Part shown: piece after piece, positions 38,855 through 47,348 of the stretch
How positions within the stretch are numbered: position 1 is the stretch's first letter
Layout: every line of letters begins with the position of its first letter
Source: Gammaproteobacteria bacterium HGW-Gammaproteobacteria-11
GTDB taxonomy: Bacteria > Pseudomonadota > Gammaproteobacteria > Pseudomonadales > Pseudomonadaceae
NCBI GenBank assembly: GCA_002840055.1
Contig: PGZJ01000006.1
Span: forward strand, 62,001 to 126,000
DNA length: 64,000 nt
Direction: 5' to 3'
Translations under genes and position numbers: made by a program
The notes under the pieces: model-generated
Database searches by the model: none
Seen by the model: the letters and a program-made list of their open reading frames with translations, nothing else
What the model was told of the DNA's origin: nothing

Positions 38855-38864
38855 CGCGGGTCTT
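38843..38864 (+). terminator. Hairpin at the end of the quinone oxidoreductase gene
   Basis: A perfect 9-base stem AAGACCCGC (38843-38851) / GCGGGTCTT (38856-38864) with loop TAAC contains the stop codon. The T-run is short (CTTT), so termination may be weak. Confidence 0.6.
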
Positions 38865-38867
38865 TGG

Positions 38868-39062
38868 CTGGAAGCTGGAGGCCGGAAGCTTGAAGTAGCC
38901 AGTGGGGGTAGGAGCAGATCGTTATAGCTGCGAGATAGGTGTTGACAGCTGTAATGCTAGCCTCAGACTTTTCCAGCTTCCAGCTTCCAGCTTCCAGCTT
39001 CCAGCTTCCAGCTTCCAGCTTCCAGCTTCCAGCTTCCAGCTTCCAGCTTCCAGCTTCCAGCT
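38868..39062. repeat. Heptad tandem repeat (about 13 x CCAGCTT) with inverse short array
   Basis: About 12.9 perfect copies of the 7-base unit CCAGCTT run from 38973 to 39062. Opposite units (GCTGGAA, GCTGGAG, GCCGGAA, GCTTGAA) lie at about 38869-38896, so the two arrays can pair around an approximately 77-base spacer. The long array ends one base before a perfect hairpin CGGCGCGCT/AGCGCGCCG (39063-39083) that covers the trmL stop codon. Confidence 0.9.
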
Positions 39063-39070
39063 CGGCGCGC

Positions 39071-39535
39071 TTACAGCGCGCCGTCGTACCCCTGCTGGCG
39101 CCAGGCCTCGTAAATCAGTACGGCGGCACTGTTCGACAGGTTCAGGCTGCGACTATCCGGCATCATGGGTATGCGCAGCACTTGCTCGGGCGGCAGGCTG
39201 TCACGGATCGCGGCCGGCAGGCCGCGACTCTCCGGGCCAAACAGAAACAGATCGCCCGCGCCGAATTGCACTTCACTGAAACCCATCTGACCCTTGGTAC
39301 TCAGGGCAAATACCCGTGCCGGTTTGACGGCTGCCAGACAGGCATCCAGATTGGCGTAGGTCCGCACGGCGGCAAACTCATGGTAATCCAGTCCGGCCCG
39401 ACGCAGCCGCTTGTCATCCAGCTCAAAGCCCAGCGGTTCGATCAAATGCAACTGGCAGCCGGTATTGGCGCACAGGCGAATGATATTGCCGGTATTGGGC
39501 GGGATTTCGGGTTCGAGCAGGGCGATATGGAACAT
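39071..39535 (-). CDS. trmL: TrmL, tRNA (cytidine/uridine-2'-O)-methyltransferase of position 34
   Basis: Minimal SPOUT (trefoil-knot) methyltransferase of 154 aa. It starts [26 protein letters not shown], the TrmL/YibK hallmark. [14 protein letters not shown] is motif 2, and [26 protein letters not shown] is the C-terminal knot signature. TrmL methylates the wobble nucleotide of two tRNA-Leu species. The neighbouring ntrC lies 342 bases upstream in the same direction, as in P. aeruginosa (PA5125-PA5127). Both flanks carry heptad repeat arrays. Confidence 0.95.
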   Translation of the reverse strand: MFHIALLEPEIPPNTGNIIRLCANTGCQLHLIEPLGFELDDKRLRRAGLDYHEFAAVRTYANLDACLAAVKPARVFALSTKGQMGFSEVQFGAGDLFLFGPESRGLPAAIRDSLPPEQVLRIPMMPDSRSLNLSNSAAVLIYEAWRQQGYDGAL

Positions 39536-39877
39536 GGCGGGCGCGCGCTTTGGAGGGTGGGGGTGTGGCGCAGTTTAGGGTGTGGCGCGCGCAGCGGCAA
39601 GTCGGAGGGGGGGCTTTCGGCTGAAGGCTGAAGGCTGAAAGCCAGAAGCCGTCCGAGATTGCTTGAAAGAGGATGCAAGACAAGGAGTATCGCTTGACTG
39701 CTGGAACCCAGAACATAAGTTGTTCAGCCTTCAGCCTTCAGCCTTCAGCCTTCAGCCTTCAGCCTCTTTTCCGCAGGCATAAAAAAAGGCGACCCCAGCC
39801 TGCCTGAACCGGAGTCACCCCAAATACACCCAATTTATCTAAAGCATCAAGCGTGCCAAGTAGCCAAAGGCCAGCGG
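39536..39877. repeat. Intergenic trmL-ntrC region with inverse heptad arrays
   Basis: This 342-base gap has no supported gene. Three copies of GGCTGAA (39619-39639) face six copies of the inverse TTCAGCC (39723-39764) across an 83-base spacer. The rest holds the ntrC terminator near 39781-39819 and ordinary sequence. Confidence 0.85.
39781..39819 (-). terminator. Intrinsic terminator downstream of ntrC
   Basis: On the minus strand GGTGACTCC (39819-39811) pairs with GGGGTCGCC (39796-39788), a 9-base stem with two G-U pairs, followed by seven T residues. It lies about 60 bases after the ntrC stop. Confidence 0.75.
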
Positions 39878-41308
39878 TTATTCGCTGTCATCCTCGTCGC
39901 TGCCATCGATATTCATGCCCAGTTCCTTGATCTTGCGGGTCAGGGTATTTCGCCCCCAGCCCAGTAACTGCGCGGCATCGCGGCGTCTGCCGGCGGTGTG
40001 CTTGAGGGCCGTTTCGATCATGATGCGCTCAAAGGCAGGTACCGCTACATCAAGCAGATTGCTCACGCCGCGGGTCAGTTCCTGGTCTGCCCAAATGCGC
40101 AAACTGTGCTCCCAGTGCCCATCCGGTGCACTGTCGTGGTGCTGAGTGAGCATTTCCGGGGGCAGGTCTTCAATCAGTACTTCGCGGCTGGAGGCCATCA
40201 CGGTGATCCAGCGACAGGTGTTCTCCAACTGCCGCACGTTGCCCGGCCAGGGTAGATTGCGCAGGTAGTCCTGGGTCTGCTGCTTGAGCACCTTGGGCTC
40301 GACGGCCAGCTCCTGGGCCGCGCGGGCAAGGAAGTGCTGGGCCAGCGCCGGGATGTCTTCGCGGCGCTCCGAAAGCTTGGGAATATGAATACGGATCACG
40401 TTGAGGCGGTGGAACAGATCCTCGCGAAACTTGCCGGCCTGGACCAGACCCTCAAGGTTCTGGTGGGTGGCGGCGATGATGCGCACATCGACCTTGATCG
40501 GCGTATGCCCACCGACGCGGTAGAACTCGCCATCGGCCAGCACACGCAGCAGGCGTGTCTGGGTTTCCGCCGGCATGTCCCCGATTTCATCGAGAAACAG
40601 TGTGCCGCCATCGGCCTGTTCGAAGCGTCCACGGCGTTGCACGGCAGCACCTGTGAAGGCGCCTTTTTCATGGCCGAACAGTTCAGACTCCATCAGATCC
40701 TTGGGGATCGCCGCCATGTTCAGGGCGATAAAGGGGTTGCGCGCGCGCGGGCTGTGGCGGTGCAGGGCGTGAGCAACCAGCTCCTTGCCGGTACCCGATT
40801 CGCCATTGATCAAAACCGTGATATTGGAATGCGAGAGGCGACCGATAGCGCGGAATACCTCCTGCATGGCCGGCGCTTCACCAATGATTTCCGGGGTGCG
40901 GGCCTGGGTTGATTCCGGCTCCTGCTCTTCCTGCTCGCGGCTGTGCGCCAGTGCACGGCGCACCAAGGCGACGGCCTCGTCGACGTCAAAGGGCTTGGGC
41001 AGATACTCGAAGGCACCACCCTGGTAGGAGGCCACCGCGCTATCCAGATCCGAGTGCGCGGTCATGATGATCACCGGCAGTTTCGGGTGTTGTTCACGGA
41101 TCTTCGCCAGCAATTCCAGCCCGCTGGTGCCCGGCATGCGGATGTCGCTGATCAGTACATCGGGATGCTGGCGCTGCAGGCGAGCCAGAGCACTGTCGGC
41201 GGTATCGAAGCAGACCGGCTCCATGCCTTCCTGTTGCAGGGCTTTTTCCAGTACCCAACGGATTGATCGGTCGTCATCAACAATCCAGACATTTTCGGCT
41301 CGGCTCAT
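39878..41308 (-). CDS. ntrC: NtrC, sigma54-dependent nitrogen regulator
   Basis: Response regulator and bacterial enhancer-binding protein of 476 aa. The receiver has VWIVDDDRSIRWVLEKAL and phosphoacceptor Asp in VLISDIRMPGTSGLEL. The AAA+ domain has Walker A INGESGTGKELVAHALH, the sigma54-contacting loop ESELFGHEKGAFTGAAVQRRG, and Walker B TLFLDEIGDMP. The C-terminal Fis-type helix-turn-helix is RRRDAAQLLGWGRNTLTRKIKEL. ATG 41308 (MSRAENVWIVDDD) gives the same length as P. aeruginosa NtrC; the track's start is too early. It lies 4 bases downstream of ntrB. Likely binding sites are readable upstream of glnA and ntrB. Confidence 0.97.
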   Translation of the reverse strand: MSRAENVWIVDDDRSIRWVLEKALQQEGMEPVCFDTADSALARLQRQHPDVLISDIRMPGTSGLELLAKIREQHPKLPVIIMTAHSDLDSAVASYQGGAFEYLPKPFDVDEAVALVRRALAHSREQEEQEPESTQARTPEIIGEAPAMQEVFRAIGRLSHSNITVLINGESGTGKELVAHALHRHSPRARNPFIALNMAAIPKDLMESELFGHEKGAFTGAAVQRRGRFEQADGGTLFLDEIGDMPAETQTRLLRVLADGEFYRVGGHTPIKVDVRIIAATHQNLEGLVQAGKFREDLFHRLNVIRIHIPKLSERREDIPALAQHFLARAAQELAVEPKVLKQQTQDYLRNLPWPGNVRQLENTCRWITVMASSREVLIEDLPPEMLTQHHDSAPDGHWEHSLRIWADQELTRGVSNLLDVAVPAFERIMIETALKHTAGRRRDAAQLLGWGRNTLTRKIKELGMNIDGSDEDDSE

Positions 41309-41312
41309 AGGA

Positions 41313-42392
41313 TTAGTCTCCCGGTACGGGTTCCAGAGGCAGGAACAGGGTGAATACGGTGCGGCCAGGCTTGCTCTCACATTCGATCAGACCCTGATGC
41401 TGGCTGATGATGTTCTGGGTGATCGAGAGCCCCAGCCCGGTGCCTTCGGCACGGCCGCTGACCATGGGATAAAAGATGCTTTCAATAATCTCTTCGGGTA
41501 TGCCCGGTCCGTTATCAATGACTTGAACCCGGCAGACCAGACGATGGCGCGTCTGGCCAATGGTGAACTGTCTGAGTGAGCGCGTACGCAGGGTGATCTG
41601 CCCCTGCTCGAGCCCGCCGTGTTCTGCCAGCGCTTGCATGGCATTGCGCACGATATTCAGCAGTGCCTGTATCAGCTGCTCGCGGTCGGCCATGATGTCC
41701 GGGATGCTCGGATCGTAGTCGCGCATCAACTGTAACTGGCCCTGGGTTTCCGCTTCGATCAGGCTGTAAACCCGTTCGGTGATTTCATGGATATTGATGG
41801 GCTGCAGGTTCGGTGGTCGGTAGGGTCCGAGCATGCGGTCGACCAGGTTGCGCAGGCGGTCGGCCTCTTCAATGATCACATCGGTGTAGTCGCGCAGCCC
41901 GGCATCCGGCAGTTCACGGGCAAGCAACTGGGCTGCACCACGAATGCCGCCGAGGGGATTCTTGATCTCATGGGCCAGGCCACGCACCAGCACCTTGGTG
42001 ACTTCCTGCTTGGACAGCTGGGCCTCTTCCTTGGTGATGCGCAGCAAGCGGTCACGCGGATGCAGCTCCATCAACAGCCAGTGCACGTCGCCGGCAATGA
42101 TCGGCGTGACGGAATAGTCGACCATCAGCAAGTGACCATTATTCAGGCTCAGTTGGGCCTCGCGCTTGGTAAAGGGGTGGCCGTTATCAATTGCATGCTG
42201 CAATGATTCCAGTGCTACCTGGGTGTCGTTGAACAGTTCGCCAACGTGCTGGTGAGAGACGCGTTGGCCGCTGACGGCAAGCAACATTTCTGCCGCCGGA
42301 TTCATGTAACTCAGGTGCAGCCGTTTATCCAGCAACAGCACAGCTGTGGTCAGGTTATCGAGAATCTGGCGAAGAAAACGGTCTGGCAGCAT
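41313..42392 (-). CDS. ntrB: NtrB, nitrogen sensor histidine kinase/phosphatase
   Basis: Cytoplasmic two-component kinase of 359 aa that phosphorylates NtrC when nitrogen is short, under PII control. The PAS domain reads LLDKRLHLSYMNPAAEMLLAVSGQR. The H-box is VLVRGLAHEIKNPLGGIRGAAQLL, the N-box ALLNIVRNAMQAL, and the G-boxes are DNGPGIPEE and GTGLGLSITQN. I use ATG 42392 (MLPDRFLRQILDNL), with AGGGA eight bases upstream; the track's start adds 31 residues not seen in family members. It is in an operon with ntrC. A consensus NtrC box and a possible sigma54 promoter lie upstream. Confidence 0.95.
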   Translation of the reverse strand: MLPDRFLRQILDNLTTAVLLLDKRLHLSYMNPAAEMLLAVSGQRVSHQHVGELFNDTQVALESLQHAIDNGHPFTKREAQLSLNNGHLLMVDYSVTPIIAGDVHWLLMELHPRDRLLRITKEEAQLSKQEVTKVLVRGLAHEIKNPLGGIRGAAQLLARELPDAGLRDYTDVIIEEADRLRNLVDRMLGPYRPPNLQPINIHEITERVYSLIEAETQGQLQLMRDYDPSIPDIMADREQLIQALLNIVRNAMQALAEHGGLEQGQITLRTRSLRQFTIGQTRHRLVCRVQVIDNGPGIPEEIIESIFYPMVSGRAEGTGLGLSITQNIISQHQGLIECESKPGRTVFTLFLPLEPVPGD

Positions 42393-42735
42393 AAGGGTTT
42401 CCCTGGTTTGTGCAGACAAATGCAAGAAGCGAACCAATTCAGGGCGTTGTTGCCATAACTGTCTGTGCTGCGGCTGCTGTGCCATCCAGGTCTGACGCTC
42501 GGTCGCCTGTCGGGAACTGATAAATCAGCGTGAAAGCCTGCTGTGTAAAGGCTTTCTGTTGACGGCAAGGAACAGCAGGAGTCTGTATCGAAGAGCCAAT
42601 CAGGTCATGATCCTGGCTATCATTCCGACACGTGGCTATGGTCATTGCACAAAATCAGACGCCTATGCACGGCAGTATGCACCCAAATGGTGCATGCGTC
42701 ATTGGCAATGCCCTGTGCTGATCAGGCAGGCGCTG
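42393..42735. promoter_or_regulatory. ntrB upstream region with consensus NtrC box
   Basis: This 343-base stretch has no supported gene. It contains ATGCACCCAAATGGTGCAT (42677-42695), matching the NtrC pattern GCAC-N7-GTGC inside a near-perfect palindrome. On the minus strand TGGCAC AGCAG CCGC (42484-42470) has a perfect -24 element but a weak -12 element. A start near 42458 would leave a leader of about 65 bases before ntrB. Confidence 0.6.
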
Positions 42736-43332
42736 TCAGGGGGCTGGTTTGGGTGCGGGGGCAGTGGGTTGGCGACCGGGCTGATTGATCGATGTGCGTT
42801 GCAGGTGCACGGTGATGCTGCTGCTGCGTTGCACGACCTCGCCACGGGCATTGACTACCACAGCGCTGAGGTTGTGAGTGCCGCGATCAACATTGTTGAT
42901 ACTCAGTGTGGCGCTGGTCTGGCCATTGGCCGGTAATGCAGGGCCAACTAACTGGCCGTCGAGCTCCGCGCGCAGCAAATGGCCGGCATCCATGGCGGGT
43001 TCGATCTGCACTTGCAGGTTGAGCAGACCTTCATTACTGCGGATCGACTCGTCGTCGGCCGGGCTGACAATGTTCAGGCTGGTGTAGCTGGCCTGCTCGG
43101 CAGTGTCCCCGTCCTCCGGTTGTCCATACCCATTGCTTTGATAGGCCGGTTGGCGCGTTGGCTGAACCACGTTGGTTGGTGGCAGATCAATAGCCTGGGC
43201 ATCCGGGTGTGGCTGATCGGAAAAGATCGTATTGCCTTCGGCATCTTTCCAGGTATAGATCTGTGCCGTTGCAAGGGTCGATAGCAAGGCGAATGCGGTG
43301 CCAAAAAGAATCGGCATGATGATCTTGGGCAT
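42736..43332 (-). CDS. DUF4124 periplasmic protein
   Basis: Exported protein of 198 aa with signal peptide MPKIIMPILFGTAFALLSTLATA. It is followed by the DUF4124 motif QIYTWKDAEGNTIFSDQPHPDA (residues about 24-45), a cell-envelope domain of unknown role. A C-terminal beta-sandwich-like part follows (LNIVSPADDESIRSNEGLLNLQVQIEP ... GTHNLSAVVVNARGEVV), ending in a Pro-rich tail (PTAPAPKPAP). Such a gene regularly sits between glnA and ntrB in pseudomonads. It follows glnA after a terminator and could be independently expressed. No function is established. Confidence 0.85.
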   Translation of the reverse strand: MPKIIMPILFGTAFALLSTLATAQIYTWKDAEGNTIFSDQPHPDAQAIDLPPTNVVQPTRQPAYQSNGYGQPEDGDTAEQASYTSLNIVSPADDESIRSNEGLLNLQVQIEPAMDAGHLLRAELDGQLVGPALPANGQTSATLSINNVDRGTHNLSAVVVNARGEVVQRSSSITVHLQRTSINQPGRQPTAPAPKPAP

Positions 43333-43408
43333 GCTGTGTCACTCCTGTGAGTCTGTAAACAAGACTTGCACCGAATGGCCATGAAGGCAAGATGTGGCGG
43401 ACAGGCGA

Positions 43409-43440
43409 AAAAAAAGGGCGTCCGAATGGACACCCTTTTT
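43409..43440 (-). terminator. Intrinsic terminator of glnA
   Basis: Stem AAAGGGTGTCC / GGACGCCCTTT with loop ATTC (one C-A mismatch) followed by a run of eight T residues on the minus strand, 22 bases after the glnA stop. It also has T residues on the other strand, so it may act both ways. Confidence 0.88.
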
Positions 43441-43461
43441 GTTTGCGCCGTAGCGCCAGAA

Positions 43462-44865
43462 TCAGACGCTGTAGTACAGGTCGTATTCCAGCGGGTGCAC
43501 AAAGGTGCGCACCTTGATTTCTTCAGCGGCTTTCAGCTCGATGTAGGCATCGATGAACTCATTGGTGAAGACGCCGCCCTTGGTCAGGAACTCGCGGTCT
43601 GCATCCAGTGATTCCAGAGCTTCCTTCAAGCTGCCACAGACCTGTGGGATCTGCTTGGATTCTTCCGGCGGCAGGTCATACAGGTTCTTGTCGGCTGCAT
43701 CGCCAGGGTGAATCTTGTTCTGGATACCATCCAGGCCGGCCATCAGCAGCGCTGCGAAGGCCAGGTAGGGGTTGGCAGCCGGATCAGGGAAGCGTGCTTC
43801 GATACGGCGGGCTTTCGGGCTGGAAACGTAAGGAATACGGATCGAAGCGGAACGGTTGCGGGCCGAGTAGGCCAGCATCACCGGGGCTTCAAAGCCGGGG
43901 ACCAGACGCTTGTAGGAGTTGGTCGACGGGTTGGTAAAGCCGTTCAGAGCCTTGCCGTGCTTGATGATACCGCCGATGAAGTACAGGGCAGTGTCGGACA
44001 GGCCGGAGTAACCTTCGCCAGCAAAGGTGTTCTTGCCATCCTTGGAGATGGACATGTGAACGTGCATGCCGGAGCCGTTATCGCCATACAGCGGCTTGGG
44101 CATGAAGGTTGCGGTCTTGCCATAGGCATCGGCAACGTTGTGTACGCAGTACTTCAGGGTCTGAACTTCGTCAGCCTTGGCGGTCAGGGTGTTGAACAGC
44201 ACACCGATTTCGTTCTGGCCGGCTGTTGCCACTTCATGGTGGTGAACTTCAATGGTCAGGCCCATCTCTTCCATGGCATTACACATGGCAGTACGGATTT
44301 CGTGGTCGTGGTCGACCGGCGGAACGGGGAAATAGCCGCCCTTGACGCCTGGACGGTGACCTTTGTTGCCGCTTTCGAAGTCGGCGTCAGTGTTCCAGGA
44401 AGCCTGCTCAGAGAAGATCTTGAACATGGAGCCGGAAATGTCGGACTTGAATTTGACTTCATCGAATACGAAGAACTCGGGCTCGGGACCAACGAAAACG
44501 GTGTCGCCAATGCCGGTTGACTTCAGGTATTCCTCAGCGCGCTTGGCGATGCCGCGCGGATCGCGCTCGTAGCCCTGCATGGTGGAGGGTTCGATAATGT
44601 CGCAAACGATGATCAGGGTGGGCTCTTCGGTGAAGGGGTCGAGAACCGCAGTGCTGTCGTCGGGCATCAGGATCATGTCGGAAGCTTCAATGCCTTTCCA
44701 GCCAGCGATCGACGAACCGTCGAACATCTTGCCTTCTTCAAAGAAGTCATCATTGACGTCACGGGCCGGCATGGTCACGTGCTGCTGCTTACCTTTGGTA
44801 TCGGTGAAGCGCAGGTCAACCCACTTCACGTCAAACTCTTTGATCAATTGAATCGCTTTCGACAT
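43462..44865 (-). CDS. glnA: GlnA, type I glutamine synthetase
   Basis: Dodecameric enzyme that makes glutamine from glutamate, ammonia and ATP. The beta-grasp N-terminus reads [18 protein letters not shown]. The glutamate and metal site is seen in [12 protein letters not shown] and [17 protein letters not shown]. The ATP site region is [16 protein letters not shown]. The adenylylation Tyr is in [15 protein letters not shown], typical of the GS-I-beta form controlled by GlnE. ATG 44865 ([11 protein letters not shown]), with GGAGGA upstream, gives 467 aa; the track adds about 100 residues of promoter DNA. A sigma54/NtrC promoter is readable upstream. Confidence 0.97.
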   Translation of the reverse strand: MSKAIQLIKEFDVKWVDLRFTDTKGKQQHVTMPARDVNDDFFEEGKMFDGSSIAGWKGIEASDMILMPDDSTAVLDPFTEEPTLIIVCDIIEPSTMQGYERDPRGIAKRAEEYLKSTGIGDTVFVGPEPEFFVFDEVKFKSDISGSMFKIFSEQASWNTDADFESGNKGHRPGVKGGYFPVPPVDHDHEIRTAMCNAMEEMGLTIEVHHHEVATAGQNEIGVLFNTLTAKADEVQTLKYCVHNVADAYGKTATFMPKPLYGDNGSGMHVHMSISKDGKNTFAGEGYSGLSDTALYFIGGIIKHGKALNGFTNPSTNSYKRLVPGFEAPVMLAYSARNRSASIRIPYVSSPKARRIEARFPDPAANPYLAFAALLMAGLDGIQNKIHPGDAADKNLYDLPPEESKQIPQVCGSLKEALESLDADREFLTKGGVFTNEFIDAYIELKAAEEIKVRTFVHPLEYDLYYSV

Positions 44866-44959
44866 GGTTTCCTCCAGAAGGAATCGTTTGCCGGACATTG
44901 GGTCCGACGCTGCTAAATTCGAGCGGACCAGACTTGGATGTCCGCTTGCCTTACAAGTG

Positions 44960-44975
44960 AGCAAAAGCTGTGCCA
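44960..44975 (-). promoter_or_regulatory. Sigma54 promoter of glnA
   Basis: On the minus strand TGGCAC-AGCTT-TTGCT matches the -24/-12 consensus (TGGCAC-N5-TTGCW) exactly. The predicted start of transcription is near 44949, leaving a leader of about 84 bases before the glnA ATG. Confidence 0.9.
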
Positions 44976-45049
44976 TTTCGGAGCATTTGCGCAAAGCCCC
45001 ATGGCAAAGGGCTTTCAGCGAAAGGCTGGGGCAGATGCACCTGAATGAA

Positions 45050-45095
45050 GCACTGCATCGGTGCACTGATGCGTGATCTCGCACCATAATAGTGC
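45050..45095 (-). promoter_or_regulatory. Two NtrC enhancer sites upstream of glnA
   Basis: GCACTGCATCGGTGC (45050-45064) and GCACCATAATAGTGC (45081-45095) both fit GCAC-N7-GTGC. Their centres are 31 bases apart, at about -108 and -139 from the predicted start. E. coli glnAp2 has its strong sites at nearly the same positions. Confidence 0.85.
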
Positions 45096-45322
45096 GAAGG
45101 CAGTTGCTTGGTTCGTCCCCACGCTGTGTGAGGCCGCCTATAATGCGCTGCTTTGTGACATCCTGCATCAACGGCGTGAAAAATGGCAGGGAGACAGGGT
45201 TTTAAAAGCGGAAAATCCCCGGCTGCGTACAAAAAACATACACTGTCATCGTCATCTCTGTATAATCCCCACCTCTTTTTTCAGTTAGTCCGGCCGTTGT
45301 CGGGCAATCCAGGATGTCCATT

Positions 45323-47134
45323 GTGATCGAGAATCTCCGCAACATTGCCATTATCGCCCACGTTGACCACGGTAAAACTACCCTCGTCGACAAACTCTTG
45401 CGCCTGTCCGGCACCCTGGACCGCAAGGAACTGGAAAGTGAGCGGGTGATGGACAGCAACGACCAGGAGAAGGAACGGGGCATTACCATCCTGGCCAAGA
45501 ACACCGCACTGAAGTGGAATGGCTACGATATCAACATCGTTGACACCCCCGGCCACGCCGATTTCGGTGGTGAAGTCGAGCGCGTCATGAGCATGGTTGA
45601 CTCGGTACTTCTGGTGGTGGATGCCCAGGATGGCCCGATGCCGCAAACCCGCTTCGTGACCCAGAAGGCGTTCAAGGCCGGTCTGCGTCCGATCGTGGTG
45701 ATCAACAAGATCGACCGTCCCGGTGCTCGCCCTGACTGGGTTGTCGATCAGATCTTCGATCTGTTCGATAACCTCGGTGCCACCGAAGAGCAACTGGACT
45801 TCCCGATTGTCTATGCCAGCGCCCTGAACGGTATCGCCGGTATGGACCACGAAGCCATGGATGACCACATGGATGCCCTGTTCCAGGCCATCGTTGACCA
45901 TGTGCCGGCGCCGGCAGTGGACTCTGAAGGTCCGTTCCAGATGCAGATTTCCCAGCTCGACTACAACAGCTTTCTGGGTGTCATCGGTATCGGTCGTATC
46001 GCCCGTGGCAAGGTCAAGACCAACACCCCGGTGATCGCCATTGGTGCTGACGGCAAGAAGCGTCAGGGCCGCATCCTGAAGATCATGGGTCACTCCGGTC
46101 TGCAGCGTGTCGAAGTCAACGAAGCCCAGGCTGGCGATATCGTCTGCGTCAGCGGTATGGACGAGCTGTATATCTCCGACACCCTGTGCGACATGAATAA
46201 CGTTGAGGCCCTGCCGCCGCTGTCAGTCGACGAGCCCACCGTATCCATGACCTTCCAGGTCAACGACTCACCTTTCTGCGGCAAGGAAGGCAAGTTCGTG
46301 ACCAGCCGTAATATCAAGGAGCGTCTGGAAAAGGAGCTGCTGCACAACGTTGCTCTGCGCGTTGATGAGGGCGACTCGGCTGACAAGTTCAAGGTATCCG
46401 GCCGTGGCGAACTGCACCTGTCGGTACTGATCGAAACCATGCGCCGTGAAGGCTTCGAACTGGCGGTAGGCCGTCCTGAAGTAGTGATCAAGGAAGTCAA
46501 TGGCGAGAAGCAGGAACCCTACGAGAACGTCATCATCGACATCGAGGAAACCCACCAGGGTGCCCTGATGGAGCAGATGGGTCTGCGCAAGGGTGATCTG
46601 ACCAACATGGTCCCGGATGGCAAGGGTCGTATCCGTCTGGAGTACACCATTCCGGCACGTGGACTGATTGGCTTCCGTAACAGCTTCCTGACCATGACCT
46701 CCGGCTCCGGCATCATGACCAGTACCTTCAGTCACTATGGTTCGATCAAGCTCGGTGAAGTGGGCCAGCGCCAGAACGGTGTGCTGGTCTCCATGGCCAC
46801 CGGCAAGGCACTGACCTACTCGCTGGAAACCCTGCAGAGCCGCGGCAAGCTGTTCCTGGAGCCAGGTCAGGAGGTCTATGAAGGCCAGCTGGCTGGTATC
46901 CATGCCCGCGACAACGATCTGGTCATCAACCCGACCAAGGGCAAGAAGCTTGATAACATGCGCGCCTCCGGCAAGGACGAAGTCATTGCCCTGGTACCGC
47001 CGATCAAGTTCACCCTGGAGCAGGCACTGGAGTTTATCGACGACGACGAACTGGTTGAAGTTACGCCCAAGTCCATTCGTCTGCGCAAGAAAGTCCTCAA
47101 CGAGAACGAGCGCAAGCGCGCCAGCAAGGGCTAA
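45323..47134 (+). CDS. typA: TypA/BipA, ribosome-associated translational GTPase
   Basis: EF-G-like GTPase of about 603 aa involved in 50S assembly and stress or cold adaptation. G1 is [17 protein letters not shown]3 [16 protein letters not shown]4 [14 protein letters not shown], and G5 is near YASALNG. EF-G domains III and V and the specific C-terminal domain ([21 protein letters not shown] ... [15 protein letters not shown]) follow. The track begins at ATG 45314. The GTG at 45323 has AGGA eight bases upstream and matches the family N-terminus ([18 protein letters not shown]), so I prefer it. It is divergent from glnA and ends in a good terminator. Confidence 0.95.
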   Translation: MIENLRNIAIIAHVDHGKTTLVDKLLRLSGTLDRKELESERVMDSNDQEKERGITILAKNTALKWNGYDINIVDTPGHADFGGEVERVMSMVDSVLLVVDAQDGPMPQTRFVTQKAFKAGLRPIVVINKIDRPGARPDWVVDQIFDLFDNLGATEEQLDFPIVYASALNGIAGMDHEAMDDHMDALFQAIVDHVPAPAVDSEGPFQMQISQLDYNSFLGVIGIGRIARGKVKTNTPVIAIGADGKKRQGRILKIMGHSGLQRVEVNEAQAGDIVCVSGMDELYISDTLCDMNNVEALPPLSVDEPTVSMTFQVNDSPFCGKEGKFVTSRNIKERLEKELLHNVALRVDEGDSADKFKVSGRGELHLSVLIETMRREGFELAVGRPEVVIKEVNGEKQEPYENVIIDIEETHQGALMEQMGLRKGDLTNMVPDGKGRIRLEYTIPARGLIGFRNSFLTMTSGSGIMTSTFSHYGSIKLGEVGQRQNGVLVSMATGKALTYSLETLQSRGKLFLEPGQEVYEGQLAGIHARDNDLVINPTKGKKLDNMRASGKDEVIALVPPIKFTLEQALEFIDDDELVEVTPKSIRLRKKVLNENERKRASKG

Positions 47135-47196
47135 GCCCGGTTGTCGTGATCCGGCCTGCCTGCAGGTTGGGTTATCGAATCTCGATTGACATGAAG

Positions 47197-47226
47197 CCCC
47201 GCCGGTTTGCGCCAGCGGGGTTTTTT
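47197..47226 (+). terminator. Intrinsic terminator of typA
   Basis: CCCCGC (47197-47202) / GCGGGG (47215-47220) with a further inner GG/CC pair, followed by six T residues, about 60 bases after the typA stop. Confidence 0.88.
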
Positions 47227-47348
47227 GTGGCTGACTATCGCGGATAGGGAGTGACACCAGCTTCTGGCAGTCTCCTGTGCTTGTCAGCGGCATTATCGTC
47301 CCCTAGTATCAGCACCCAATTGCCTGTATCCATGGAAGGACGATCTGA

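Larger units (their letters stand above)
44866..45322. promoter_or_regulatory. Divergent glnA / typA regulatory region
   Basis: 457 bases without a gene. The leftward part carries the sigma54 promoter and NtrC sites of glnA, listed separately. For typA, TATAAT at 45261-45266 is the best -10 candidate, about 55 bases before its start. A second TATAAT lies at 45139-45144. Neither has a clear -35 element. Confidence 0.6.

Noticed and set aside
38902-39631. Plus-strand ORFs with FQLPASS repeats
   Set aside because: They are translations of the CCAGCTT heptad array and the antisense of trmL. No ribosome-binding site or family was seen.
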